DNA of 39,715 nt, from NCBI GenBank assembly GCA_022013085.1, contig JAKLQX010000076.1, positions 1 through 39,715 on the forward strand, read 5' to 3'. The position numbers and the translations under genes were made by a program. Positions 15,565 to 24,799 of the stretch are shown piece by piece. Source of the DNA: Candidatus Omnitrophota bacterium (GTDB lineage Bacteria > Omnitrophota > Gorgyraeia > Gygaellales > Profunditerraquicolaceae). The notes beneath the pieces were generated by a model. The model had not been told where the DNA came from. It saw only the letters and a list, made by a program, of their open reading frames with translations, and did no database searches. Within the stretch, counting starts at the first letter, position 1; each line of letters begins with the position of its first letter.

Positions 15565-16803
15565 ATGGCGCATAAACCGAAGATTTATCTGCTTGATGTA
15601 ACTAACCGTGATGGGGTGCAGACCTCGCGTATCTGTTTGTCTAAACTGCAGAAGACTATGATTAACTGGTATTTGGATCAGATGGGGGTTTTTCAGTCGG
15701 AATTTGGTTTTCCGCTCACGCGCCATGAAACAAATTACCTTAATGCAAATTTAGAACTGGTTAAATTAGGGGGGCTTTCTAATATCAGGTTAAGCGGCTG
15801 GTTACGCGCGACAAAAGAAGATGTAAGAGCTGCTTTTAAACTTGTGCCGCATTTAAAATATCTCAATCTTTCTATTTCAACTAGTGACCAGATGATTGTG
15901 CATAAATTTAAAGGTAAGCTGGATCATCAAACAGTAATTAAGGAAATGGTCGAAGCTGTCAAAGAAGCGATAAGTTTGCATGCAGAATCTGTGGGAGTTA
16001 ATGCCGAAGATGCCTCGCGTACTGATATTGATTATTTGATAAAATTTGCCCTAAGGGCAAAAGAGGCTGGCGCTGACAGGATCCGCTATTGCGATACGTT
16101 GGGAACTGATACCCCTTTTAGTATTTATGACAGGATAAAGTTGTTAGCGCAAGAAGTAAAGCTTCCTATTGAGGTGCATTGTCATAATGATTTGGGTTTG
16201 GTGGTAGCTAATTCTATCGCCGGAGCCAGGGCAGCCAGTGATGCTGGAGTAGATTCATATATTAATACTTGCGTTAATGGTATGGGAGAGCGCGCAGGCA
16301 ATGCGGATCTGGTTTCTGTAATTTTGGCAATTAAATTTGGCCAAGGGATGCAGGACTATTCATTAGATGAAAAAGTGAATTTAAAGATGGCTTGGAAGAT
16401 ATGTAAATATGCTTCTTATGCTTTTGGAGTGCCTATTCCTATTAATCAACCTGGAGTAGGGGCTAATGCTTTTGCCCATGAATCGGGAATTCACGCTGAC
16501 GGAGCGTTAAAAGATAGGCGTAATTATGAACTTTATGATTATGAAGAATTAGGCCGCGGTGAGCCAGAGATAATTGAGACGGGGAGAAAGATTACTGCAG
16601 GGGAGTACTCTGGGATTAAGGGGTTCCGCAATGTTTATGAAAAATTAGAAGTGGCTTTTAAGGATGATGCAGAAGCTACGCGTATTTTAGAGTTAGTCAG
16701 GTATGCTAATGTGCATAATCAAAAGCCTTTAGTTGATGACGAGCTTAATTTTATTGCTAAGTATCCGGATATTGCGCATAAAGTTTTTACTATGACACCA
16801 TAA
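15565..16803 (+). CDS. DRE-TIM metallolyase-family synthase (homocitrate synthase / Re-citrate synthase-like)
   Basis: The 412-residue enzyme belongs to the family of 2-isopropylmalate, homocitrate and Re-citrate synthases, which condense acetyl-CoA with a 2-oxo acid. The active-site DRE-type motif appears as DVTNRDGVQT (11-20; R15, D16), with IRYCDTLGTDTP, the metal-binding VHCHNDLG (about 204-211), NGMGERAGNADL and HESGIHADG. There is no C-terminal LeuA regulatory domain, which argues against isopropylmalate synthase. The VTNRDGVQT and FQSEFGFPLTRHETNYLNAN pattern fits my recollection of anaerobe proteins proposed as Re-citrate synthases; this needs phylogeny. No nif or leu genes are nearby. 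AGAGGAG precedes the ATG. purA follows through a palindrome. Confidence 0.75.
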   Translation: MAHKPKIYLLDVTNRDGVQTSRICLSKLQKTMINWYLDQMGVFQSEFGFPLTRHETNYLNANLELVKLGGLSNIRLSGWLRATKEDVRAAFKLVPHLKYLNLSISTSDQMIVHKFKGKLDHQTVIKEMVEAVKEAISLHAESVGVNAEDASRTDIDYLIKFALRAKEAGADRIRYCDTLGTDTPFSIYDRIKLLAQEVKLPIEVHCHNDLGLVVANSIAGARAASDAGVDSYINTCVNGMGERAGNADLVSVILAIKFGQGMQDYSLDEKVNLKMAWKICKYASYAFGVPIPINQPGVGANAFAHESGIHADGALKDRRNYELYDYEELGRGEPEIIETGRKITAGEYSGIKGFRNVYEKLEVAFKDDAEATRILELVRYANVHNQKPLVDDELNFIAKYPDIAHKVFTMTP

Positions 16804-16808
16804 AAAAA

Positions 16809-18147
<1,339 letters not shown>

Positions 18148-18170
18148 CCGTCTATGACGCGACAAAACCC

Positions 18171-18199
18171 TTGACTAGGATAACAGGTTATGTTATATT
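18171..18199 (+). promoter_or_regulatory. Sigma-70 type promoter for the lipoprotein pair
   Basis: TTGACT at 18171-18176 and TATATT at 18194-18199 are spaced by exactly 17 bp in the gap between purA and the OmpA-like gene. Predicted transcription starts near 18206, right at the hairpin 18208-18226. This is the clearest promoter in the window and marks a new transcription unit for the genes at 18248 and 18914. Confidence 0.75.
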
Positions 18200-18207
18200 T
18201 AAAATTC

Positions 18208-18226
18208 GGTCCGCCGTTGGCGGGCC
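18208..18226 (+). promoter_or_regulatory. GC-rich hairpin at the 5' end of the lipoprotein transcript
   Basis: GGTCCGCC (18208-18215) and GGCGGGCC (18219-18226) form an 8-bp stem, with one G-U pair, around a GTT loop. The hairpin would begin within a few bases of the predicted transcription start, a position where stems often slow 5'-end mRNA decay. It lacks a T-run, so a terminator for purA is less likely. The ribosome binding site AAGGAG (about 18235) lies downstream of it and stays free. Confidence 0.5.
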
Positions 18227-18247
18227 TCATTTAAAGGAGAAATAAAG

Positions 18248-18898
18248 ATGAAAAATAATTTATTTAAAATTACATTAGTTCTGTTTATAACTTTAAGTTT
18301 AGCTGGTTGTACTTTTATTTTTCAGAAGGGCAGGCGCTCTGATGCCCAAAAGATTGATGAACTAAATGCGCAGCTGGATGAATTGAATAACTCAAAAAGC
18401 CTACTTGAACAGAAACTTGGGCAGGAGATAAATGATAAACAGATTAAGCTACAGATGATGGAAAAAGGCTTGGTCATCACCGTCGTAGGCGATCTTTTGT
18501 TCGATTCCGGAAAAGCCCAGATTAGGCCTGAGGCGTATCCGTTGTTAGATAAGGTGTCTATGATATTAAAAGATAATATGGCTAAATTTAATGTAGGCAT
18601 AGAAGGCCATACGGATAACGTTCCGATTAAGAGCTCTGGATGGAAATCTAATTGGGAGCTTTCCACTGCCCGCGCTCTAAGTGTTTTGCATTATTTGATA
18701 AAGAATCAAGGAGTAGCTCCTGAGCGTTTATCAGCAATTGGTTATGGTGAGTATCGCCCGGTAGATTCTAATGAAAGCAAAGTTGGCCGTAAACAAAATC
18801 GTAGGGTAGAGATAGTTATATTGCCTAATGTGACTAAGGTTAAAGGTGAAAACGTTCGCACATCTCAAGTTGAGAATCTCCAGGAGAACCTTAAATAA
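18248..18898 (+). CDS. OmpA-family peptidoglycan-binding lipoprotein
   Basis: A lipoprotein signal peptide ends in the lipobox LAGC (C21), so the protein is likely anchored in a membrane through Cys21. A short coiled coil follows (about 33-62, AQKIDELNAQLDELNN). The OmpA C-terminal domain spans about residues 68-195. It shows LLFDSGKAQIRPEAYPLL, GHTDNVPI, LSTARALSVL, GYGEYRPVDSN and QNRRVEIVI, the residues that bind peptidoglycan diaminopimelate in this family. It links outer membrane to cell wall, as Pal or MotB-like proteins do. It has its own promoter and an AAGGAG ribosome binding site. No tol genes are nearby, so I do not call it Pal. Confidence 0.88.
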   Translation: MKNNLFKITLVLFITLSLAGCTFIFQKGRRSDAQKIDELNAQLDELNNSKSLLEQKLGQEINDKQIKLQMMEKGLVITVVGDLLFDSGKAQIRPEAYPLLDKVSMILKDNMAKFNVGIEGHTDNVPIKSSGWKSNWELSTARALSVLHYLIKNQGVAPERLSAIGYGEYRPVDSNESKVGRKQNRRVEIVILPNVTKVKGENVRTSQVENLQENLK

Positions 18899-18913
18899 AC
18901 ATAGATTGATAAT

Positions 18914-19297
18914 ATGGATGAACAACTGAAAAATCGCTTAGTAGTTATTTTAGCAGTATTAACTGCAATCTTCTTTTTTGCTACGCTTAGTTCTTGTAAT
19001 AGCGCAGTGCGTCAGAAAGCTGCTCGTGACAAAGAGATGTCTGCGCGTTTGCAGCTTGAAGAGAAGATGAGTAAGTTTTCGAGTGAGAAATCAGCTTTAG
19101 AAGAAAAAGCTTTAGCAAAAGAAAAAGAGGCTCTAGAAGCAAAACAAAATTTTGAAACAACAAAAAAAGTTTTGTTACAGGAACAATTAGTCAATGAAAG
19201 CCTTAAGGAAGAGTTGCAAAAAGTAACTAAGCTCAAAGAAAACTTGGAAAACGATCTAAAAAACGCCTTAGCAGCTGAAAAAAGGGCTAAGAAATGA
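18914..19297 (+). CDS. Small coiled-coil membrane-anchored protein, probable lipoprotein
   Basis: I do not recognise this 127-residue protein as a named family. The N-terminus has a hydrophobic segment (about 9-24, VVILAVLTAIFFFATL) followed by SSC at 26-28, a plausible lipobox (LSSC, C28). The rest is a charged, Lys/Glu/Ala-rich heptad-like coiled coil with no other domain. It follows the OmpA-like lipoprotein by 15 bases and is probably cotranscribed, so it may act in envelope structure, like Lpp. If the Cys is not lipidated, the hydrophobic segment would be a simple membrane anchor. A ribosome binding site is not obvious. Confidence 0.65.
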   Translation: MDEQLKNRLVVILAVLTAIFFFATLSSCNSAVRQKAARDKEMSARLQLEEKMSKFSSEKSALEEKALAKEKEALEAKQNFETTKKVLLQEQLVNESLKEELQKVTKLKENLENDLKNALAAEKRAKK

Positions 19298-19336
19298 TAT
19301 AGGGGGAGGTAAGAGAACATATTAATTGTTCTGTGT

Positions 19337-19360
19337 AAAGGGGAGAGAATCCCCTTTTTT
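19337..19360 (+). terminator. Candidate intrinsic terminator after the lipoprotein pair
   Basis: AAAGGGGA (19337-19344) and TCCCCTTT (19350-19357) form an 8-bp stem with a 5-base loop, ending in a run of six T. It lies 40 bases after the coiled-coil gene and 20 bases before the next ATG. It could end the lipoprotein transcript, or act as an attenuator in the leader of the DUF4912 gene. Confidence 0.6.
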
Positions 19361-19379
19361 GTTGAAGGAGGGTAGCCAG

Positions 19380-20348
19380 ATGAAGATATGGGTTAAGATA
19401 AAAGAACGGATTAAAAAAAATATTTTTACAATATTTACTCCTAAGCCTAAAAAAAATAAATTAACAACCGGGCATTTAGGGGATTCTTCATCTAAGGAAT
19501 TCTCAAGCTTTCAAGAGACGGTTGCTGTAAACACTAAATTTTCTCATCCGGAGAATATTTGTCCATCGCCAAAAATGCCGCATGATATTCCTTTTTGCTA
19601 TGACCAGGATAAGATTGTTTTGCAAGTGCGTGATCCGCATTGGGTGCATACGTATTGGGAATTAAGAAACCAGACTCTCGGAGGATTACGTATACGATTA
19701 GGTGATGAATTCGCCCGCGCAAGAAGAGTTTTAAGAGTTTATGATGTTACTAATATTATATTTAATGGATCTAACGCTAATAGTTTTTTTGATATCCAGA
19801 TCAATGACTTTGCTAACAGTTGGTATATAGATACTAATGGCCCGGGCCGCGCATTTTGCGTGGATTTAGGGTTGATGTTATTGGATGGTAGATTTATTAC
19901 AATTGTGCGTTCCAATGTTGTGCAGACTCCAACAGATAGCCCATCATGGATTACTGACGAAGAGTGGATGATTCCCGATGAGATGTTTGCCCGGCTTTAT
20001 GGTATGGGTTTTGGTTTAGGGAAAAGCTCTCCGGTTGGAGGTGCTTGGCAGGAACGTATTAAACAGGGATTATTTAGTTCAGGATTATCTTCTAGCCCTG
20101 TGAGAAAAGAGGTTAAAGAAAGAAGCTTTTGGATGAAAGTGGATTGCGAGCTAATTGTCTATGGGGCTACTGATCCTAGCGCTAAAGTAACAGTACAGGG
20201 AAAATCAATTAATTTGCGTCCCGATGGAACATTTACTCTTCGCTTTTGGTTACCCGATGGAAAGCAGTGCATACCGGTAAAGGCTGTATCTGAAGATAAA
20301 GTAGAAGAGCGCGTTATAACACCGATTGTAAATAGAGAAACCAAGTAG
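19380..20348 (+). CDS. DUF4912 domain protein
   Basis: The 322-residue product contains a DUF4912 domain (about 75-205), with YDQDKIVLQVRDPHWVHTYW, RVLRVYDVT and WYIDTNGPGRAFCVDLG. A C-terminal beta-rich part (about 250-322) contains LIVYGATDPSAKVTVQG, which looks like an Ig-like or carbohydrate-binding fold. The N-terminus is basic and has no signal peptide. DUF4912 genes commonly lie beside GH57 genes, and here GH57 follows, so a role in glycogen-type glucan metabolism is likely but the biochemistry is unknown to me. I start at ATG 19380 with GAAGGAGGG seven bases upstream; an earlier in-frame TTG at 19326 would translate through the terminator-like hairpin. Confidence 0.85.
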   Translation: MKIWVKIKERIKKNIFTIFTPKPKKNKLTTGHLGDSSSKEFSSFQETVAVNTKFSHPENICPSPKMPHDIPFCYDQDKIVLQVRDPHWVHTYWELRNQTLGGLRIRLGDEFARARRVLRVYDVTNIIFNGSNANSFFDIQINDFANSWYIDTNGPGRAFCVDLGLMLLDGRFITIVRSNVVQTPTDSPSWITDEEWMIPDEMFARLYGMGFGLGKSSPVGGAWQERIKQGLFSSGLSSSPVRKEVKERSFWMKVDCELIVYGATDPSAKVTVQGKSINLRPDGTFTLRFWLPDGKQCIPVKAVSEDKVEERVITPIVNRETK

Positions 20349-20479
20349 CTTAATGATCAATTACCAAATATCAATGTTGAATGAAATCCCAATGATTTAA
20401 TGTCCAATTGGAAATTGTGAAATTGTAAATTCATTCGTCATTAGAGCTTGGGATTTGGGATTTGAGGGGTAAATAAAAT
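20349..20479. repeat. Low-complexity intergenic stretch with short direct and inverted repeats
   Basis: This 131-base AT-rich gap has no gene. It holds a tandem GAAATTGT pair (20411-20418, 20419-20426), a tandem TTGGGATTT pair (20448-20456, 20455-20463) and an inverted partner AAATCCCAA (20384-20392) that could pair with either. Such word-rich spacers look like degenerate dispersed repeats. No promoter was convincing. The GH57 ribosome binding site is GAGGGG at its end. Confidence 0.45.
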
Positions 20480-22060
20480 ATGCACAAAGGATATCTTTGT
20501 TTAGTTTTACACGGCCATCTTCCTTTTGTCAGGCATCCTGAATTTGAGAGTTTTCTGGAGGAGGATTGGCTTTATGAAGCGATTACTGAGACTTATGTAC
20601 CGCTAATCTCTGTTTTCGAAGGATTAGTTAATGACGGTATTGATTTTCGTCTGACTATGACCTTAAGCCCTACGCTTATTTCTATGCTTAGCGATTCTTT
20701 ATTAGGAGAGCGCTATCTTTTGCATATTAATAAATCAATCCAGCTTAGCCAAAAGGAGATGCAGAGGACTGCTTGGCAGCATGAGTTTCGCGCTTTAGCT
20801 GAAATGTATTTTAATAAGTTCTCTTATGCCAAAGATACTTTTCTAAAATACAATCGTAATTTAGTATTGGCTTTTAAAAAGTTTCAGGATTTAGGAAAGC
20901 TTGAGATTATTACCTGTGGGGCAACGCATGGTTTTTTCCCGCTTATGGATGTTTGCCGGGATTCAGTGCGCGCACAGGTTAAAGTTGCAGCAGATCATTA
21001 TCAGGGTATTTTTGGCCGCAGGCCAGCTGGGATATGGTTACCGGAATGTGGATATCACCCTGGGCATGATGAGATATTTAAAGAAGCAGGAATACGTTTC
21101 TTTTTTACCGATTCTCACGGGGTGTTACATGGCTCACCGCGCCCTAAATATGGGGTGTTTGCTCCGGTTTATTGTAAGGGTACGGGCGTAGCTTGTTTTG
21201 GCAGGGATTTGGAATCTAGCAAGCAGGTTTGGTCTTCTATCGAGGGGTATCCTGGCGATTATAATTACCGTGAATTTTATCGCGATATTGGTTTTGATTT
21301 AGAACATGATTATATTTTGCCCTATATTCATCCAGATGGAGTGCGTATTAACACGGGGATAAAATATTACCGTATTACCGGTACGGGAAATCATAAAGAA
21401 CCATATATTCCTGATTGGGCGCGGGAGAAAGCAGCAGCTCATGCTGGAAACTTTATATTTAATCGTCAAAAACAAGCGAGTTACCTAAATGATCTTATGG
21501 GTAAGCCTCCGATCATTGTTTCGCCATATGATGCTGAACTTTTTGGGCATTGGTGGTATGAGGGGCCGATGTGGTTAGATTTTCTTTTTCGTAAAATTGC
21601 TTGCGATCAGGATGAAATTCGTTTGATTACTCCTTCGGAGTATTTGACAGAAAACCCAAGAAATCAGCTAATTTCTCCATCAATGTCTAGTTGGGGATAT
21701 AAAGGTTATTCTGAGATGTGGCTTCAGGGATCTAATGATTGGATTTATCGCCATCTGCATATAGCCTCAGGACGTATGAGCGAATTGGTAAAAACTTTTC
21801 CCAATGCCCAAGGGTTGCATAAGCGGGCGTTAAATCAGGCTTTGCGTGAGTTGCTTTTAGCACAGAGTTCAGATTGGGGTTTTATTTTAGGCACTGGTAC
21901 GCACACAAGTTATGCAATACGCCGCACCAAAGACCATATTTTACGTTTTAACCGTCTATATGAAGAGATAAAACAAAATAGCCTTGATGAAAACTGGTTG
22001 ACTGACATCGAATATAAAGATAATATTTTTGAGCAAATAGATTATCGAGTGCACCAGTAG
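20480..22060 (+). CDS. Glycoside hydrolase family 57, probable 1,4-alpha-glucan branching enzyme
   Basis: The 526-residue protein starts GYLCLVLHGHLPFVRHPE, the GH57 region-1 signature. The nucleophile is E189 in GIWLPECGYHPG and the acid/base is D351 in SPYDAELFGHWWYEG, with the later SSWGYKGYSEMWLQG and a C-terminal helical domain (about 420-526). This architecture matches GH57 branching enzymes, which make alpha-1,6 branches in glycogen, rather than amylopullulanases. No signal peptide is present, so it is cytoplasmic. It follows the DUF4912 gene, a recurrent pairing. GAGGGG about ten bases upstream supports ATG 20480. uppS starts one base after its stop. Other GH57 activities remain possible but less likely. 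Confidence 0.9.
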   Translation: MHKGYLCLVLHGHLPFVRHPEFESFLEEDWLYEAITETYVPLISVFEGLVNDGIDFRLTMTLSPTLISMLSDSLLGERYLLHINKSIQLSQKEMQRTAWQHEFRALAEMYFNKFSYAKDTFLKYNRNLVLAFKKFQDLGKLEIITCGATHGFFPLMDVCRDSVRAQVKVAADHYQGIFGRRPAGIWLPECGYHPGHDEIFKEAGIRFFFTDSHGVLHGSPRPKYGVFAPVYCKGTGVACFGRDLESSKQVWSSIEGYPGDYNYREFYRDIGFDLEHDYILPYIHPDGVRINTGIKYYRITGTGNHKEPYIPDWAREKAAAHAGNFIFNRQKQASYLNDLMGKPPIIVSPYDAELFGHWWYEGPMWLDFLFRKIACDQDEIRLITPSEYLTENPRNQLISPSMSSWGYKGYSEMWLQGSNDWIYRHLHIASGRMSELVKTFPNAQGLHKRALNQALRELLLAQSSDWGFILGTGTHTSYAIRRTKDHILRFNRLYEEIKQNSLDENWLTDIEYKDNIFEQIDYRVHQ

Positions 22061-22061
22061 A

Positions 22062-22793
22062 ATGTTAGCGAAAAATAATATCCCCAAACATATCGCTTTT
22101 ATAATGGATGGTAATGGACGCTGGGCCAAGGAGCGTGGCTTAGCGCGCACTGCCGGGCATCGCCAAGGTATTAAACGCGTTAAGGAGATTATCCGGGGCG
22201 CAGGAGAGCTAGGGGTAGAGGTAGTTACTTTTTTTACCTTTTCTACTGAGAACTGGGAGAGGCCAAAAAAGGAAATAGATACGCTTATGCGTTATCTCGA
22301 TAAATTCTTAGATGGCCAAATTAAAGAACTAGAGCGTAACAATATGCGTTTTCAAGTCATTGGCCAAGATGATCCGCTGCCTGGATTTATTCAGAATAAA
22401 ATTAAAAAAGCTGAAAATCGGACAAAAGATAATACAGGCTTAGTGGTTGTTTTGGCTTTAAACTATGGCAGCCGACAGGAGATTGTGGATGCTGCTAAGG
22501 GATTTGCAACGAGCGTGCTTAAAGATAACGCGTTACTAGAGCAGGTTACTTGCGAAATATTTTCCCGTTATTTTTATACTGCTGATTTGCCTGATCCGGA
22601 TTTATTAATTCGCACTAGTGGGGAGATGCGTATTAGTAATTTTATGCTTTGGCAGCTTTCATATGCGGAGTTGTATTTCTCTAACAAATATTGGCCGGAT
22701 TTTACGATTGATGAACTAAAAAAAGCTATAGGTGATTTTAAAAAAAGAGAAAGAAGATTCGGAGGAATCGATGTTAGCAAAGAGGATAATTAG
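22062..22793 (+). CDS. uppS: Undecaprenyl diphosphate synthase (cis-prenyltransferase)
   Basis: UppS extends farnesyl diphosphate with isopentenyl diphosphate units to the C55 carrier lipid used for peptidoglycan and LPS. Its 243 residues show the family's substrate motif HIAFIMDGNGRWAKERGL, TAGHRQG, FFTFSTENWERPKKE and, near the end, DLLIRTSGEMRISNFMLWQL with SYAELYFSNKYWPDF. The catalytic Asp is in MDGNGRW. It starts one base after the GH57 stop and overlaps cdsA by 23 bases. The uppS-cdsA-dxr-rseP order is a common bacterial cluster, which supports the call. Confidence 0.97.
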   Translation: MLAKNNIPKHIAFIMDGNGRWAKERGLARTAGHRQGIKRVKEIIRGAGELGVEVVTFFTFSTENWERPKKEIDTLMRYLDKFLDGQIKELERNNMRFQVIGQDDPLPGFIQNKIKKAENRTKDNTGLVVVLALNYGSRQEIVDAAKGFATSVLKDNALLEQVTCEIFSRYFYTADLPDPDLLIRTSGEMRISNFMLWQLSYAELYFSNKYWPDFTIDELKKAIGDFKKRERRFGGIDVSKEDN

Positions 22794-23565
22794 TTCAGTT
22801 GCTTTAATAGCGATTATCTGCGCGGTTATTTTTTCTAAGTTTCTTTGTGGCTTAGTGATAATCTTGTTTATCATTGGCGGTCTTTATGAATATTTTGTAA
22901 TGCTAGAGAAAAAAGGAATAAAGATCTATAAATATTTTGGAATTGGTATGGGTGCGATTATTCCGCTTTCTATAATGTTTAGATTCGAGCCTACTAAAAA
23001 CTGGGAGCTTTTATTTATTGTTTTAGCTTTGCTATTCATTTTTCTCATGCAGTTTAAGCGTAGAAATAGCTCTGGCGTAATTGTAGATATTGCTACTACG
23101 CTTTTCGGCATACTTTATGTTTCCTGGTTTTTTAGTTTCTTAATTAAAATTAGGTATTTAGAATCGGGTTTAGCATATTTAGCGGCGTTGTTAATAATCA
23201 CGAAACTAGGCGATATTGGTGCTTACTTAGTGGGAAGCAACTTTGGCAAGCATCTTTTAATACCGAGGATTAGCCCTAATAAAACCATTGAGGGCTCTTT
23301 AGGAGGTTTAGCTTTTAGTATAGTAAGCGCGTTAGCTTGCAGTATTTTCTTAGATTTTAATTATCTGCAGCTTACTTTATTAGGCTTAGGATTAGGCATT
23401 TTGGGCCAACTCGGAGATCTTTCTGAATCGCTCTTAAAGCGTGATTGTCAGGTCAAGGATTCAGGTAATTTATTCCCGGGGATGGGTGGGGTGCTTGATG
23501 AAATTGACAGTTTGTTATTTGCTGGGCCGGTTTTTTATTTTTATCTTAGCATAATTATAAAATGA
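22771..23565 (+). CDS. cdsA: Phosphatidate cytidylyltransferase (CDP-diacylglycerol synthase)
   Basis: CdsA makes CDP-diacylglycerol from phosphatidate and CTP, the branch point of phospholipid synthesis. The 264-residue protein is strongly hydrophobic with about seven or eight membrane segments. The signature region is SLLKRDCQVKDSGNLFPGMG followed by GVLDEIDSLLF; the usual DRxD is DEID here, with Asp residues kept. I start at ATG 22771, preceded by GGAGG at 22761-22765; an earlier in-frame ATG at 22732 lacks such a site and would give a non-conserved charged extension. It overlaps uppS by 23 bases. Its TGA leads directly into the dxr palindrome. Confidence 0.95.
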   Translation: MLAKRIISSVALIAIICAVIFSKFLCGLVIILFIIGGLYEYFVMLEKKGIKIYKYFGIGMGAIIPLSIMFRFEPTKNWELLFIVLALLFIFLMQFKRRNSSGVIVDIATTLFGILYVSWFFSFLIKIRYLESGLAYLAALLIITKLGDIGAYLVGSNFGKHLLIPRISPNKTIEGSLGGLAFSIVSALACSIFLDFNYLQLTLLGLGLGILGQLGDLSESLLKRDCQVKDSGNLFPGMGGVLDEIDSLLFAGPVFYFYLSIIIK

Positions 23566-23644
23566 ACCCCGCACCTTGTTTATATTCAATTACTAAAAGG
23601 CGTAGGGTTTTAAAACTAATTAATATAATAAAAGGTGCGGGGTG
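23563..23644 (+). promoter_or_regulatory. Stop-to-start palindrome hiding the dxr ribosome binding site (copy D)
   Basis: The left arm ACCCCGCACCTT (23566-23577) follows the cdsA TGA. The right arm AAGGTGCGGGGT (23632-23643) is its exact 12-base reverse complement and includes the Shine-Dalgarno-like AAGG and two bases of the GTG start at 23642. The loop shares AAGGCGTAGGGTTT with copy A, and CTAAAAGG with copy B, so these copies are related by descent. The same coupling role is proposed. Confidence 0.78.
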
Positions 23645-24799
23645 AAAAATATCGCTGTTTTAGGTTCAACAGGTTCAATCGGAACCAGCACGCTTGATGT
23701 AGTGCGTAAATTTCCAAGTAATTTTCGGGTAGTCGCATTAAGCGTTAACTCTGATATTGATAGTTTGTATAAACAGATAAAAGAGTTTAAGCCTCAAAAC
23801 GTCTGTGTTAGGGACGAAAGTAAAGCTAGATTGCTTGCAAAAAAACTATCAACTTCAACTAAAGTTTATTGTGGAGACATTGGTTTAGAAGAGTTAGTAA
23901 AAGATAAGTGTATAGATCAAGTGATGTTCGCGATTAGCGGGGCAGCTGCATTGGGGCCGTTAATTAGCGCGATTAAAAGCGGCAAAGATATTGCTTTAGC
24001 GAATAAAGAAGCTTTAGTTATGGCTGGGCAAATTATTATGCGCTTGGCCGCTAAGAATAAAGTAAATATTTTACCGGTTGATAGCGAGCAGTCAGCAATT
24101 TGGCAGGCTTTATTAGGCCAAGATCACGGGAGTATCCGCTCGATTTATCTGACTGCTTCTGGTGGCCCGCTTAGGAGTGTTTCTAAAAAAAAGTTAAATT
24201 CTGTTACTATAGATAATGTGTTGCGGCATCCACGATGGAAGATGGGGAAAAAGATCTCGGTAGATTCAGCGACTTTGATGAATAAGGGGCTAGAGCTTTT
24301 AGAGGCAATGTTTTTGTTTAATGTAGGGAGAGAAAAGATTAAGGTACTTATTCATCCAGAAGCCTTAATTCATTCTATGGTTGAATTTGTTGACGCGGTG
24401 GTGATAGCGCAACTGGCTGCAACTGATATGCGTATACCAATTCAATATGCTTTGGCTTATCCTAAAAGATTAGCCAATCAGCTTCCAAGGATAAATTTTT
24501 ATTCTCTTAAAGAGATGCATTTTGCCAAACCAGATTTTAACAAATTCCCTTGTTTGGGGCTGGCTTACGAAGCAGCCAGGCAATTGGGTTCTGCGCCAGT
24601 TGTCTTAAATGCTGCTAATGAGGTCTGTGTAGAGAGTTTTCTGAAGGGGAGAATAAAATTTATGAGTATACCCAAAGTGATTGAGAAAATAATGTGTAAA
24701 CATCGTAATTTAGTCAATCCTTCCCTTAAAGGTATCATGCAGGCAGACGCTTGGGCGAGAGTTGAGGCTTATAATGTCGTTGGGAGAGGGAAAAGTTAG
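23642..24799 (+). CDS. dxr: 1-deoxy-D-xylulose-5-phosphate reductoisomerase
   Basis: Dxr converts DXP to MEP with NADPH, the committed step of the MEP isoprenoid pathway. The 385-residue protein begins KNIAVLGSTGSIGTSTLDVV (NADPH-binding loop). It then shows LANKEALVMAGQIIM, the metal-binding LPVDSEQSAIWQ, LTASGGPLR, HPRWKMGKKISVDSATLMNK and HPEALIHSMVEF. The GTG start at 23642 is fixed by the conserved N-terminus and lies at the palindrome's end. rseP starts on the base after its stop. ispG, another MEP gene, lies one gene further on. Confidence 0.97.
   Translation: MKNIAVLGSTGSIGTSTLDVVRKFPSNFRVVALSVNSDIDSLYKQIKEFKPQNVCVRDESKARLLAKKLSTSTKVYCGDIGLEELVKDKCIDQVMFAISGAAALGPLISAIKSGKDIALANKEALVMAGQIIMRLAAKNKVNILPVDSEQSAIWQALLGQDHGSIRSIYLTASGGPLRSVSKKKLNSVTIDNVLRHPRWKMGKKISVDSATLMNKGLELLEAMFLFNVGREKIKVLIHPEALIHSMVEFVDAVVIAQLAATDMRIPIQYALAYPKRLANQLPRINFYSLKEMHFAKPDFNKFPCLGLAYEAARQLGSAPVVLNAANEVCVESFLKGRIKFMSIPKVIEKIMCKHRNLVNPSLKGIMQADAWARVEAYNVVGRGKS

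Noticed and set aside
15565-16803. NifV homocitrate synthase implying nitrogen fixation
   Set aside because: No nif gene is present in the window and the family motif alone does not separate NifV from Re-citrate synthase.
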